Notes: a model not told the origin generated them from the sequence alone. Counted from the stretch's first letter, positions 1-11,396 are shown. The stretch: DNA of 64,000 bases from Tragulus kanchil (GCA_022376925.1 JAIOJX010000025.1:181783801-181847800), one strand, 5' to 3'. Translations and numbers: made by a program.

Positions 1-452
1 CTCGTCTTGATAGAACTACAGTAACTCCTATTAAATGCCATCTAAATCTTGGATCTATTTTGTTCTTAGTACGCCAAAGGAGAAATTCAACCATGTCACA
101 TCCTTCTCTGAAATATATCAAAAGTCTTCAGGTTCCGGCCCCTGAATTATTCCCCAAGCTTCATATTTCAACATAGTCTGATGTTTCTAACCCTGATACT
201 CACTTTGTGCCCTGTGACCAATGCAGTTTCTTCATAATTGGAACTATTTTAAAACTCCTGCTGATTTTTCTTGTGTGTTCCCATTTTTTATGAGATTGTT
301 TATTTCTTTGTCAATCTCCTCCTAATTCATAAAGACAACTCAAGCATTAATTTAATCATCTAGTTAGACTCAATGTTACCTCCTTGCTGCTCCTGTGGTA
401 CCCAGATCACTTGTCACGTTCTTATTATTTACTTGTACTTTGCTTTCTCTTT
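1..452. other. AT-rich single-copy stretch, nothing recognised
   Basis: No repeat family, conserved ORF or RNA motif is recognisable here. The DNA is AT-rich and directly precedes a reversed MaLR LTR. Confidence 0.5.
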
Positions 453-812
453 AACAGTCTTTGTTCAGGCTGCTATCACAAAATACCACAGACTGGATGG
501 CTTAAATATTTACTTCTCACAGTTCTGACAGCCAGGAAGTCCAAAATCAAGGTGCTTCTATGTCCAGCATCTGGTGAGGACCCTCTTGCTAGTTTGCAAT
601 CATGATTTTGCTGTGTCTTTACATGACTGAGAGAGAGAGAAGGAAGCTCTTTCATCTCTCTTAAGGTCATTAATTCCATCATGAGATCTCCATTCTCACA
701 ACTGAATTATATCCTAAAGTTTCTACCTCCAAACACCAGCACTTTGGGAATCAGCTGTCAACATATGAATTTGGGGTGGAAAGTGGGGATAGAAGCCTTC
801 AGTCCATGTCAC
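453..812 (-). mobile_element. MaLR (MST/MLT1-type) solitary LTR, reversed
   Basis: The stretch reads as the reverse complement of the 3' part of a MaLR LTR. The order of landmarks fits: the GGCTGCTATCACAAAATACC block, then TCTCACAGTTCTG, then the 'ggaagtccaaaatcaagg' block, and finally ATATGAATTTGGGG at the far end. No internal retroviral genes are present. The short ORFs on both strands here are not genes. The assignment rests on remembered MaLR consensus, and the subfamily is uncertain. Confidence 0.75.
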
Positions 813-1369
813 TATCTTCTTCCCTCTCCAGAATGTGCGTGTCTCACGAGTAGGGTCTGCATCCTTTGGTCACAGAGTCCCAGCACCTGGCATAATGCCT
901 TGCCAAAATCAGCAGCTGGGTCAGCAGCATCTAACATTTACTGGCAGCTTACTCTGTACCAGACGTTGTTGTTCAGAGGAATGCTACTGTTGCGACAGTG
1001 TTTCTCCCTCATTCTTTATGCTTCTTTCCGCATGGAGGGAACTGCTAGTATAGCACTTATATCTTTTCCTCTCCAGGAAAAGTGAATTGATTTTTCTAAT
1101 TGGAGAGATTTGAAGGAAAAATTAGCCATATGGAGTTCAGTTCCATCTTCTTTGTTTCCTCATAAGAGACAGCTGCCTGAAATGGGCTTTGTTCCTCTAT
1201 GCGAAAAAATGCTCCTATGACCAGAGGGATCAGTCTTTCCAATTCTAGGAAATGAATGAGTCCCATTTGCTGATTGTCAATATCAGCTTCGTCAGTTTAG
1301 GTTTTTTAAAGTGTTATATCAGCCCCTGTCTAATGATGTTTTTATAACTATTTTTATACTATTCTTTTT
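813..1369. other. Single-copy stretch, nothing firm
   Basis: No family is recognised with confidence. A 134-codon reading frame crosses the LTR edge (681-1085) but has no recognisable domain and starts inside the LTR, so it is treated as chance. Confidence 0.45.
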
Positions 1370-1450
1370 AAAAGTTTTTAAAATTTTTAATTGGACAATA
1401 ATTGCTTTACAATATTGTGTTGGCTTCTGCCACATATCAACATGATATAA
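1370..1450 (-). mobile_element. L1 3'-end fragment, reversed
   Basis: The 'attgctttacaatattgtg' block followed by TTGGCTTCTGCCA is typical of the reverse complement of ruminant L1 3' ends. Only about 80 bases are recognisable. Confidence 0.6.
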
Positions 1451-2039
1451 TTATTTGCAGTCTGGTTGAGAGTTCACTGGGGAACATGGAGATCACTGTG
1501 TATTCTGTCAAAGACCACAGCACTTAACAAAGTCTTCAATATTATTAGCCCATGTTGTTGGTTCTCAATAAAAGTTGGATAAACTCAAAGAAGTCTAGTA
1601 CATGTATAAGTCAAAGTCATGCTTTGATAACAAATTAACAATGAAATTCATGACTTACACACACATACATGTTTATTTCTTGCGTGTCATGTATCCAGTA
1701 CAGCTTAGTGTGGGACATTCTGTTCCCCAGACACTCTCAAGAGTCTAATCTTATGGAATCACCATTGTGTTATGATTATACTATCTTAGCTGGGTTACTT
1801 CAGGGTCCATTCAGCAATAAAGGAGCATTTGGGAGATGATACCATCCTTTCCTGCTTCCGACTGGAAATGACATTTTCATTCACAATGATTTGAACCAAA
1901 CAAATAATACAGCTCTCTTCTAACTACAAGAAAGGCTGGGAAATGTAACAGAGTACAAGGGCTATTCAGTAGGCTCTACTGTCTATGCTTCAGGGCCCTT
2001 AAACATCATAAGAAACAATATTTGGAGACATGGCATTCT
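1451..2039. other. Single-copy stretch, nothing recognised
   Basis: No transposon family, RNA gene or plausible exon is seen. A short CA-rich tract lies near 1657-1672. Confidence 0.45.
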
Positions 2040-2330
2040 TTCTTTCTTTGAGGTGATGGATACATTTATTAGCTTGATTCGTGGGCATCACATATATGTG
2101 TGTCAAATCATACCAGTGTACACTTAAAAACTCACATGTACAACTTGTGTGTGTGTGTGTGTGTGTGTGTGCTTGAATGTATACAATTTTTATTTGTTAA
2201 TCATGTCTCACAGCTAGAATATATAAGATAAAAATTGATAAAAGATAAGATAATCAAGATTAATAACCAAAAAATAAAATGGACAACAGTCAATTAAAAA
2301 TAATGATGAAGCTAAAAAAGCTCTAGTGCT
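2040..2330 (+). mobile_element. Old L1 3' UTR fragment with a GT tract
   Basis: The stretch follows the old mammalian L1 3'-end order: GGTGATGGATACATTTATTAG, CAAATCATACCAGTGTACAC and ATACAATTTTTATTTGTTAA. A (GT)n tract at about 2146-2171 sits where the consensus runs continuously, so it expanded within the element. Confidence 0.6.
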
Positions 2331-2332
2331 GG

Positions 2333-2580
2333 GCTTCCCTGGTGGTCCAGTGGGTAAGGACACCACCTTGCAGTGCAAAGGGCACCTATTCGATCCCTGG
2401 CCTGGGAAGATCCCACGTGCCATGGAGCGGCTGGACCGATGTGTCCAATTACCGAGCCAGAGCTCTGGAGCGCATGCACCTAGAGCCAGTGCTCTGTGAC
2501 ACCAGAGGCCACTGCGATGGGAGGCCCACCCGGGCCAAAGAACAAAGATGGATGAAAATAGATAAATGAAAAAAGACCAA
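2333..2580 (+). mobile_element. CHR-type tRNA-derived SINE
   Basis: The head GGGCTTCCCTGGTGGTCCAG and the B-box-like TTCGATCCCTGG are followed by GGGAAGATCCCACGTGCC and a 3' body ending in AAAGAACAAAGATGGATGAA. This is a full-length cetartiodactyl tRNA-derived SINE. Its last ~100 bases (from 2477) are repeated at 3616 by duplication D1. The second copy lacks the head, which shows that the D1 boundary cuts the SINE. Confidence 0.8.
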
Positions 2581-2591
2581 GAGAAGTGGCC

Positions 2592-2630
2592 TCCCTGCCC
2601 CCCTCCCTCCCCACCCCCACCCCCCAAAAA
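2592..2630 (+). repeat. C-rich low-complexity tract
   Basis: A run of C with scattered T and A follows the SINE tail. It is copied at 3731-3769 in D1. Confidence 0.8.
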
Positions 2631-2663
2631 GCTCTAGTGTTGGTGTTAGGTGCCGCACTTACC

Positions 2664-2890
2664 AGTGTGTGTGTGTGTGCATGTGTGTGTGTGTTAGCTT
2701 CCCAGTTGTGTCCAACTCTTTGCCACCCCCCAGTGCACTCCTGTTGTCCACCAGGCTCCTCTGTCCATGGGATTTCCCAGGCAAGAATGCTGGAATGAGT
2801 AGCAATTTGCTTCTCCAGGGGCTCTTCCCAGGCATCAAGCCCATGTCCCCTGCATTGCTGGCAGATTGCAAGGCAACTCCCCCATTAGAA
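2664..2890 (-). mobile_element. Bov-tA SINE with GT tract at its tail
   Basis: Reversed Bov-tA: TGTGTCCAACTCTTTG, CACCAGGCTCCTCTGTCCAT and GGCAAGAATGCTGGA are all in order. The (GT)n at 2665-2694 lies at the SINE 3' end, a usual place for tail-seeded microsatellites. Confidence 0.88.
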
Positions 2891-3104
2891 GAAAAAATTA
2901 CAGGCCCAGGAGATAGAACATCTTTCATAGTGCCAGTGTAAACCCAGATTCATTACTTGTTCAATGAAGGAGACATGGAACTCTGGATGAAGTGCACATT
3001 GCGGGAAGTGAGGCAGACAGGAAGGAGGAGATCAGAGTTAATGTGCAGGAGAAAGGCGAGAAGCTCAGGCACCTCCACCCAGTTCTCAAACTGAACATTT
3101 AGTT

Positions 3105-3230
3105 TACTTATTTATCAGATAAAAAAAGTATTTTCTGCTTCATAGAATGTTGCAAAGACGAAGTTAGATAAAGTGGAGAGAGTGCCCACCATGGTACCTG
3201 GCTTTTGTTTAGTGTTCAAGAAATATCACT
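3105..3230 (+). mobile_element. MIR 3'-half fragment
   Basis: The order TTATCAGATAAAAA, then an ATAGAATGTTG block, then GTACCTGGC fits the 3' half of a MIR. It is old and divergent. A second copy is at about 4244-4366. Confidence 0.5.
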
Positions 3231-3802
3231 TTGTGTCACCAAGCCGACTTCAAGATCATACAACTCCTTTTGATATTCACCATATACAACACTAAAGATA
3301 TGGAGATTTTCCTCAGAACAAAGGAAGCCCTGTTTTGAAGGGCTTACAGGGACTCTCATATTGCAAGAGTTCTTTTTATGACTTTATTTGGAACTAAGCA
3401 GAAATATTTGTCAAGATACATTAGCTTGAAATGGATTCAATTAACACTGATTTTTCAAAGTGATGGAGGTCAAATTTCTGAGAGGAGAAAAAAGGAATTT
3501 GATACAGATTTAGTCATTATTTCTGGGGAAGGTGTGATTTTCCAGAGTGCAGCGCAGATTATCATTTTAAACAAACTTTTAAATTTTCAAAAAAAGTGAT
3601 GGAGGATTTGAGAAACACCTAGAGCCAGTGCTCTGTGACACCAGAGGCCACTGCGATGGGAGGCCCACACAGGCCAAAGAACAAAGATGGATGAAAATAG
3701 ATAAATGAAAAAAGACCAAGAGAAGTGGCCTCCCTGCCCCCCTCCCTCCCCACCCCCACCCCCCAAAAAGCTCTAGTGTTGGTGTTAGGTGCCGCACTTA
3801 CC

Positions 3803-4029
3803 AGTGTGTGTGTGTGTGCATGTGTGTGTGTGTTAGCTTCCCAGTTGTGTCCAACTCTTTGCCACCCCCCAGTGCACTCCTGTTGTCCACCAGGCTCCTC
3901 TGTCCATGGGATTTCCCAGGCAAGAATGCTGGAATGAGTAGCAATTTGCTTCTCCAGGGGCTCTTCCCAGGCATCAAGCCCATGTCCCCTGCATTGCTGG
4001 CAGATTGCAAGGCAACTCTCCCATTAGAA
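3803..4029 (-). mobile_element. Bov-tA SINE, D1 second copy
   Basis: Copy of the SINE at 2664-2890, carried by D1. It differs by one base near its head end. Confidence 0.88.
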
Positions 4030-4744
4030 GAAAAAGTTACAGGCCCAGGAGATAGAACATCTTTCATAGTGCCAGTGTAAACCCAGATTCATTACTTGTT
4101 CAATGAAGGAGACATGGAACTCTGGATGAAGTGCACATTGCGGGAAGTGAGGCAGACAGGAAGGAGGAGATCAGAGTTAATGTGCAGGAGAAAGGCGAGA
4201 AGCTCAGGCACCTCCACCCAGTTCTCAAACTGAACATTTAGTTTACTTATTTATCAGATAAAAAAAGTATTTTCTGCTTCATAGAATGTTGCAAAGACGA
4301 AGTTAGATAAAGTGGAGAGTGCCCACCATGGTACCTGGCTTTTGTTTAGTGTTCAAGAAATATCACTTTGTGTCACCAAGCCGACTTCAAGATCATACAA
4401 CTCCTTTTGATATTCACCATATACAACACTAAAGATATGGAGATTTTCCTCAGAACAAAGGAAGCCCTGTTTTGAAGGGCTTACAGGGACTCTCATATTG
4501 CAAGAGTTCTTTTTATGACTTTATTTGGAACTAAGCAGAAATATTTGTCAAGATACATTAGCTTGAAATGGATTCAATTAACACTGATTTTTCAAAGTGA
4601 TGGAGGTCAAATTTCTGAGAGGAGAAAAAAGGAATTTGATACAGATTTAGTCATTATTTCTGGGGAAGGGTGTGATTTTCCAGAGTGCAGCGCAGATTAT
4701 CATTTTAAACAAACTATTTGAAGGTGACTTTAAAGACAAACGTA

Positions 4745-4995
4745 AATGAAAAGAAATGGAATGCTGATGCATGCTTTAACACAGATGAACTTTGAGAACA
4801 TAATTGAAGTGAAAGAAGCCAGTGACAAAGAAACATATTACATAATTACATTTATATAACATATTCAGAATATAGTCAGTGGAGACAGAAAGTAGATTGG
4901 TGCTTGCCTGGGCTGGGGTGGTAAGGTTGGGAAGAACTGTGAAGTGACTGACAATGGGTACAGAGTTCTCTTGTAGGATGAGGAAAGAGAGCTGG
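4745..4995 (+). mobile_element. Old L1 3' UTR, 5' part (split by BovB)
   Basis: Landmarks are GATGAACTTTGAGAACAT, GTGAAAGAAGCCAGTGACAA and GACAGAAAGTAGATTGGTG, the order of an old mammalian L1 3' UTR. The remainder resumes at 5393, after an inserted BovB. Confidence 0.65.
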
Positions 4996-5392
4996 GTCAT
5001 AAAGAAAACTGAGCACTGACGAATTGATACTTTTGAATTGCAGTGCTGGAGAATACTCCTGACAGACCCTTGGATAGCAAGGAGATCAAACCAGTCAATC
5101 CGAAAGGAAATCAACCCTAAATATTCACTGAAAGGACTGATGGTAAAGCTGAGGGTCCAGTACTTTGACAGCCTGACAGAAAGAGCCGATCACTGGAAAA
5201 GACCCTGATGCTGCAGAAGACTGAAGGCAGGAGGAGAAAGGGTTTGCAAGAGGTCAGATGGTTGGATGGCATCACCGACTCAACGGACATGAGTTTGGCC
5301 AGACTCTGGGAAGTAGTGAAGGACAAGGAAGACTGGAATGTGGCAGTCTGTGGGGTCATAAAGAGTCGAATGTGACTTAGCAACCAAACAAC
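4996..5392 (+). mobile_element. BovB (RTE) LINE 3' end inserted in L1
   Basis: Recognisable BovB blocks in order: GCAGTGCTGGAGAA, CAAGGAGATCAAACCAGTCA, ATATTCACTGAAAGGACTGA, AGATGGTTGGATGGCATCAC and a terminal GACTTAGCAACCAAACAACA. It is 5'-truncated to the final ~400 bases. The minus-strand ORFs here are antisense BovB and are not genes. Confidence 0.85.
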
Positions 5393-5492
5393 AAGGTTTC
5401 ACAACTCTAATATACTCAGACCATTGAATTGTGCACTTCCAATGGATGAATTACATGGCTTGTGATTTATGTCTCCATTAAGTTGTTATAGA
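5393..5492 (+). mobile_element. Old L1 3' UTR, 3' part
   Basis: TTCACAACTCTAATATACTC, CCATTGAATTGTGCACTT and a final TTATGTCTCCATTAAGTTGTT continue the L1 3' UTR that stopped at about 4995. Confidence 0.62.
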
Positions 5493-5877
5493 AACAACCT
5501 GGTAAGTTGTTACCCTGTAAATACTGCACAGGGAGAATGAGAGAAACCCAGCACAAATGGATATTAATTGTTTGGAATAAAATTTACAGTAGCATGATGG
5601 ATCCAAAAAGCTTTGAGTTCCAGATAACTCATGTAGGAATGCAGTTGTTCCCTGGAAATCTTTCTTAGAGAACTCACGAAGTAGGTCTAGAGATGACCAA
5701 GAAGCTACACCAAAGAGGCATGTGAAGAACTGAACCTGTTTCATGAAAGGTGAGAGGAGAAAAAAAAGTTTAACTAATGTATCATTTTATGTCCCGTTGT
5801 TTATATCATGTGATACTCTTTATACATTCATGTGCTTTGTAAATAAGTATATACAGTAACTAAACTAATAATTTATA
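5493..5877. other. Single-copy stretch, nothing recognised
   Basis: It lies between an L1 3' end and a second BovB fragment. No family or gene feature is visible. Confidence 0.45.
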
Positions 5878-6225
5878 GTCCATTGAGAGTCCCTTGGACA
5901 GCAAGGAGATCAAACCAATCAATCCTAAAGGAAATAAACCCCAAATATTCATTGGAAGGACTGATGCTGAAGCTGCAGTTCCAATATTTTGGCCATCTGA
6001 TGAGAAGAGCCAACTCATTGTAAAAGACCCTAATGCTGGGAAAGACTGAGGGCAGGAAAAGAAGGGGACAACAGAGAGTGAGATGGTTGGATGGCATCAC
6101 TGATTCAACGGACAAGAGTCTGAGAAAACTCAGGGAGACAGTGAAGGACAGGGAAGCCAGGAATGTAAGAGTCCACAGTGTCACAAAGAATGAGACACGA
6201 GTTAGCAACTGAAAAATAACAAATT
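5878..6225 (+). mobile_element. BovB LINE 3' end
   Basis: The 3'-terminal blocks appear in order: CAAGGAGATCAAACCAATCA, TCATTGGAAGGACTGATGCT, AGATGGTTGGATGGCATCAC and GTTAGCAACTGAAAAATAAC. It is 5'-truncated. Confidence 0.85.
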
Positions 6226-6486
6226 GATAATGGTGTAAGTGGGCACTTTACCATGTCATCAACATCCCTAATGTTTAATCAGACTGGGCACATAGTTAGA
6301 GGGATCTTTGTATTAGAAAAACAAAGTTTCAACTGAGAGTCGTGACACCTTAGGACCCTGATGTTACATAGAACAAGGAAAAGCACTACTTGTATTCTAG
6401 AATCCTTTCAGTCTTATTGGCCACTCGGTTCTCCATGTCATGAGATTTAGGCCATGTCCAAATTTAAATACAATTAGAGGGAACAT
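6226..6486. other. Single-copy stretch, nothing recognised
   Basis: No family is recognised. The left edge of D2 falls at about 6415. Confidence 0.45.
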
Positions 6487-6712
6487 TGGGCTTCCCAGGT
6501 GGCATTAGTGATAAAGAGTCCACCTGTCAATGCACGTGATATAAGAGGCACAGTTTCGACCCATGGGTCAGGAAGATCCCCTCGGAGGAGGACATGGCAA
6601 TCCACTCCAATATTCATGCCTGGAGAAACCCATGGACAGAGGATCCTGGAAGGCTATGGTCTATAAGATTGCCACGATTCAGACATGAAGCAACTTTAGC
6701 ATGCACACACAC
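6487..6712 (+). mobile_element. Bov-tA SINE
   Basis: The head TGGGCTTCCCAGGTGGCATT, the Bov-A body (GGCAATCCACTCCAATATTC, CCATGGACAGAGGATCCTGG) and a CA-rich tail are present. The 76-codon ORF inside it is not a gene. Confidence 0.88.
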
Positions 6713-7002
6713 AGAAGAAAGATTTCATGAAAGCATACACAGCCTACACCAGACAGTGGCCAAAGTAGATGCTATTAAAAGACAATTGTTCAATGAATAT
6801 TATACTTGTGAATTCTGCTCTTAAAGTGGCAAACTGATCATTCTAGAACTGTTCAAATGAAGACAGGATGACCAAACATCTGCCAGTAATTTTGTAATCC
6901 TGTTTTTAAACTGCAGCTGCAACACATCAGTGATATATAAAATAGATTCAGTGGGTCCCCAACCAGCATCAAATATATTGTATCTTATCTTATGCATTTT
7001 AT

Positions 7003-7006
<4 letters not shown>

Positions 7007-7042
<36 letters not shown>
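7007..7042. repeat. (TA)18 microsatellite
   Basis: 36 bases of uninterrupted TA. Copied at 8161-8196 with the same length. Confidence 0.97.
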
Positions 7043-7045
<3 letters not shown>

Positions 7046-7560
7046 TATCAGAATACAATATAACAGATTAGAATAATGTTGAATATACTGGTATATATGG
7101 TAAAGGTAAGTATTGTTTTCTGAAAACTTTTTTCAGAAAAGAGTATGTGTGCACGCGTGTATGAACATTCTTGATTGCCATGAAAATTTTATTTCTTATA
7201 TAATTTGCAGTTTAAGAATCTTTGAAACACAGTGGTAGAAGGAATTACCACAGGAGAGAGGAGCTGAATGAGATCCCCTAAGTTCTTGGCAATGATCTAA
7301 TTCTTGGATGATAATTCCAGAATTCTCGGTAATGAAGAAGAAAAAACGTGAGGCCCTTCTGAGACCGAGGAGACGGTGTGTCATCCCAGATTGCTCCAAC
7401 ACACATATAAGAAGCAAGCCCCTGACCACAAGTAATTGCAAACACATTGTATGGCCATGCTCATCCAGCAGGAAGTCACAGGAGAAGCAAAACCCAGAAA
7501 CTGTTCGGTTATTGTTGTAACAGGAAAGTATTTCAGTGGTTTAGTCACAAACCTAATGAA
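7043..7560. other. Stretch of D2 without recognised elements
   Basis: No repeat family or gene is recognised. The last ~170 bases occur three times in the window (from 7388, 8542 and about 9625) because D2 and D3 overlap. Confidence 0.45.
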
Positions 7561-7640
7561 CTGGGCCACATTTCTATTGGCCACTCGGTTCTCCATGTCA
7601 TGAGATTTAGGCCATGTCCAATTTTAAAAAGAGGGAACAT

Positions 7641-7866
7641 TGGGCTTCCCAGGTGGCATTAGTGATAAAGAGTCCACCTGTCAATGCACGTGATATAAGA
7701 GGCACAGTTTCGACCCATGGGTCAGGAAGATCCCCTCGGAGGAGGACATGGCAATCCACTCCAATATTCATGCCTGGAGAAACCCATGGACAGAGGATCC
7801 TGGAAGGCTATGGTCTATAAGATTGCCACGATTCAGACATGAAGCAACTTTAGCATGCACACACAC
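7641..7866 (+). mobile_element. Bov-tA SINE, D2 second copy
   Basis: Copy of the SINE at 6487-6712. Confidence 0.88.
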
Positions 7867-8156
7867 AGAAGAAAGATTTCATGAAAGCATACACAGCCTA
7901 CACCAGACAGTGGCCAAAGTAGATGCTATTAAAAGACAATTGTTCAATGAATATTATACTTGTGAATTCTGCTCTTAAAGTGGCAAACTGATCATTCTAG
8001 AACTGTTCAAATGAAGACAGGATGACCAAACATCTGCCAGTAATTTTGTAATCCTGTTTTTAAACTGCAGCTGCAACACATCAGTGATATATAAAATAGA
8101 TTCAGTGGGTCCCCAACCAGCATCAAATATATTGTATCTTATCTTATGCATTTTAT

Positions 8157-8160
<4 letters not shown>

Positions 8161-8196
<36 letters not shown>
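8161..8196. repeat. (TA)18 microsatellite, D2 second copy
   Basis: Same 36-base length as at 7007. TA tracts mutate fast, so equal length argues against an old duplication. Confidence 0.97.
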
Positions 8197-8199
<3 letters not shown>

Positions 8200-8541
8200 T
8201 ATCAGAATACAATATAACAGATTAGAATAATGTTGAATATACTGGTATATATGGTAAAGGTAAGTATTGTTTTCTGAAAACTTTTTTCAGAAAAGAGTAT
8301 GTGTGCACGCGTGTATGAACATTCTTGATTGCCATGAAAATTTTATTTCTTATATAATTTGCAGTTTAAGAATCTTTGAAACACAGTGGTAGAAGGAATT
8401 ACCACAGGAGAGAGGAGCTGAATGAGATCCCCTAAGTTCTTGGCAATGATCTAATTCTTGGATGATAATTCCAGAATTCTCGGTAATGAAGAAGAAAAAA
8501 CGTGAGGCCCTTCTGAGACCGAGGAGACGGTGTGTCATCCC

Positions 8542-10714
8542 AGATTGCTCCAACACACATATAAGAAGCAAGCCCCTGACCACAAGTAATTGCAAACACA
8601 TTGTATGGCCATGCTCATCCAGCAGGAAGTCACAGGAGAAGCAAAACCCAGAAACTGTTCGGTTATTGTTGTAACAGGAAAGTATTTCAGTGGTTTAGTC
8701 ACAAACCTAATGAATCTAAATGGCCAGACTCTTTACATTTCTAGACAGAGGAGGCTTATATCAATAAACTTACTCGGAGCTCCTCCTAGGGCTCTCGCTT
8801 GTGTTAATAAAGTTCTCAAGAGCAGGTCCCTTACCACTGATTATAGTTTCAACGACGCATCAGCGCCAAGTCTGACTCTAGAGCGCAACGCTGCAGCTGG
8901 AGACACGAGTACAATCTCACCACAGAGCCCCGGAGCACCTCTTAAAAAATTTCAAAACAAGGTTTTTTTAAAATGAATTAGAGTATTTCCCTTTTAAAGG
9001 ATGAAGTGCTGCCACTTGGCAAGAAGCTCTGTGGGCCGTATGTTATTATAAACATATTTAGCGTTTGGAGAGTAAAGAGACTGAAACTAAAACAATCTGG
9101 TTAAATCATTACCTCTGCAATGGTGCAGCTCTCAAAAGCAATAGTCTAAATTAATTGAAAATTTTAAAACGGGTTAATATTTATTGAGCACAGTGGGTAC
9201 CAGGCATCACGGGATGTGCTATGAGTTGGCTAAACAGTCTATCAAACATAAGCTCCAGCAGTGTCTCAAGGATGCGGGATGGAATAGCAGAAGTGGGCGG
9301 CACCAAAGTAACCAGAACAGAGGGTGGACAAGGGCAAGGATTCATCTTTTCTGGGTCAAAAACCTTTGGGGGATGTAATGAAAGCCACAGACAGTCTCAC
9401 CAGGAACATGATCATACACACGCCACTCATTTGTTTGCAATTTAATTCTACATGTGGATTTAGGGTTTCAAATATTTAAGTGAAGTTTGACCAAAATTTT
9501 ATGAAAGAATGAAAAATAAATTCCCAACCGAAGCTCTCTCATCTAACCTCCTCTTTACCAACTCACTGGCTTACGCATGGCCCCTCATTTTCTTTTAAAA
9601 GATCCAGTTGAAGTTGAGGTATGAAGATTGCTCCAATCACACAATCATCAAGAAGCAAGCCCTGACCACAAGTAATTGCAAACACATTGTATGGCCATGC
9701 TCATCCAGCAGGAAGTCACAGGAGAAGCAAAACCCAGAAACTGTTCGGTTATTGTTGTAACAGGAAAGTATTTCAGTGGTTTAGTCACAAACCTAATGAA
9801 TCTAAATGGCCAGACTCTTTACATTTCTAGACAGAGGAGGCTTATATCAATAAACTTACTCGGAGCTCCTCCTAGGGCTCTCGCTTGTGTTAATAAAGTT
9901 CTCAAGAGCAGGTCCCTTACCACTGATTATAGTTTCAACGACGCATCAGCGCCAAGTCTGACTCTAGAGCGCAACGCTGCAGCTGGAGACACGAGTACAA
10001 TCTCACCACAGAGCCCCGGAGCACCTCTTAAAAATTTCAAAACAAGGTTTTTTTTTTAAAATGAATTAGAGTTTTTCCCTTTTAAAGGATGAAGTGCTGC
10101 CACTTGGCAAGAAGCTCTGTGGGCCGTATGTTATTATAAACATATTTAGCGTTTGGAGAGTAAAGAGACTGAAACTAAAACAATCTGGTTAAATCATTAC
10201 CTCTGCAATGGTGCAGCTCTCAAAAGCAATAGTCTAAATTAATTGAAAATTTTAAAACGGGTTAATATTTATTGAGCACAGTGGGTACCAGGCATCACGG
10301 GATGTGCTATGAGTTGGCTAAACAGTCTATCAAACATAAGCTCCAGCAGTGTCTCAAGGATGCGGGATGGAATAGCAGAAGTGGGCGGCACCAAAGTAAC
10401 CAGAACAGAGGGTGGACAAGGGCAAGGATTCATCTTTTCTGGGTCAAAAACCTTTGGGGGATGTAATGAAAGCCACAGACAGTCTCACCAGGAACATGAT
10501 CATACACACGCCACTCATTTGTTTGCAATTTAATTCTACATGTGGATTTAGGGTTTCAAATATTTAAGTGAAGTTTGACCAAAATTTTATGAAAGAATGA
10601 AAAATAAATTCCCAACCGAAGCTCTCTCATCTAACCTCCTCTTTACCAACTCACTGGCTTACGCATGGCCCCTCATTTTCTTTTTAAAAGATCCAGTTGA
10701 AGTTGAGGTATGAA
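8542..10714. repeat. Tandem duplication D3 (8542-9625 / 9625-10714)
   Basis: The copies abut without filler. The pitch is 1,086 for most of the unit and changes by a few bases at homopolymer runs. The first ~40 bases of copy 2 (about 9625-9664) are a garbled version of 8542-8580 with inserted bases, and T and A runs differ in length near the copy 1 end. The interior is otherwise essentially identical. Confidence 0.96.
8715..9624. other. D3 unit, first copy: no recognised element
   Basis: No SINE, LINE or gene is recognised. Small ORFs at 8590-8976 and 9184-9445 reappear at 9676-10059 and 10272-10533 only because of the duplication. They have no recognisable domain. Confidence 0.5.
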
Positions 10715-10799
10715 TGTTCCTTGTCTGTAGATGCATGACTCGCTATATGTATTTCTGTCCTTTTCATTTAGCATCGCACGGACCAAGGATCCATGGTGC

Positions 10800-11396
10800 C
10801 TGCTCCTGACTTAGCTGTGAGTGACGTACAAAATACGATAGATTGAATGACTTAAACAACAGAAATGTTGTTCGCAGTTTCTCACAGTTCTGGAATTTAG
10901 AGGTTATAAGATCAAGACAACTCAGTTTCTGACAAGGTCTCCTCTCCTGGTTTCTAGACAGCCTCCATCTTGCTGTGTAGTCACGTGACCTCTTCTTTGT
11001 GGACACATGGGGATGGGCGGGCAGGGAGGCATATAGAGCAAGCAGGCACTCAAGCTCTGTGATGTCTCTTCTCTGAAGAGCACGAATACTGTCAGATCAA
11101 GACCCTATCCTTATGATCTCGTGAGTGTGTACTAAGTCACTTTAGTCGTGTCTGACTCTGTGCAACCCTATGGGCTCTAGCCTGGCAGGCTCCTCTGTCC
11201 ATGGGATTCTCCAAACAAGAATACTGGAGAGGGGTGCCATGCCCTCCTCTAGGGGATCTTCCCGACTCAGGGATCTAACCCATGTCTGTGATGTCTACCT
11301 ATATTGGCTGCTGGGTTTTTACCACTAGCACCACCTGGGAAGCCATTTAACCTTAATTACTTCCTTAAAGGTCCTCTCTGCAAGTAGAGACTCACT
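10800..11396 (-). mobile_element. MaLR LTR, reversed, first copy
   Basis: TTTCTCACAGTTCTGGAATT, CCATCTTGCTGTGTAGTCAC, ATCCTTATGATCTC and TTAACCTTAATTACTTCCTT follow a reversed MaLR LTR. A Bov-tA (11121-11343) splits it between ATGATCTC and ATTTAACC. It is the D4 partner of 11908-12504. Confidence 0.7.
11121..11343 (-). mobile_element. Bov-tA SINE inside MaLR LTR
   Basis: Reversed Bov-tA: CGTGTCTGACTCTGTGCAAC, GGCAGGCTCCTCTGTCCATG and a terminal CACCACCTGGGAAGCC. Confidence 0.9.

Larger units (their letters stand above)
2477..4715. repeat. Tandem duplication D1 (2477-3576 / 3616-4715)
   Basis: Two direct copies of about 1,100 bases are offset by 1,139, with 39 bases of unrelated filler at 3577-3615. 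The unit carries a SINE tail, a reversed Bov-tA and a MIR fragment. Unlike most pairs here, the copies differ in the interior: two substitutions near the start, two near 2878/4018, and a 2-base GA difference near 3178/4317. That could reflect two alleles. Confidence 0.95.
6415..8714. repeat. Tandem duplication D2 (6415-7560 / 7575-8714)
   Basis: The offset is 1,160 at the left edge and 1,154 over the rest, because 6 bases are missing just inside copy 2. The 14-base filler (7561-7574) can be read as a shortened form of the sequence after copy 2 (GGCCAGACTCTTTACATTTC). The unit holds a Bov-tA and an 18-unit TA tract with the same length in both copies. Confidence 0.96.

Noticed and set aside
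453..812. Endogenous retrovirus with coding capacity
   Set aside because: Only LTR-derived sequence is present here and at 10800-13690. No gag, pol or env similarity is visible.
5117..5383. Minus-strand ORFs at BovB loci (5117, 5873, 30321, 30512) as genes
   Set aside because: They are antisense readings of BovB 3' ends, whose stop-poor complement recurs at every copy.
6487..6712. tRNA genes at SINE heads
   Set aside because: The A/B-box-like motifs belong to tRNA-derived SINE heads. No cloverleaf with an anticodon arm is seen.
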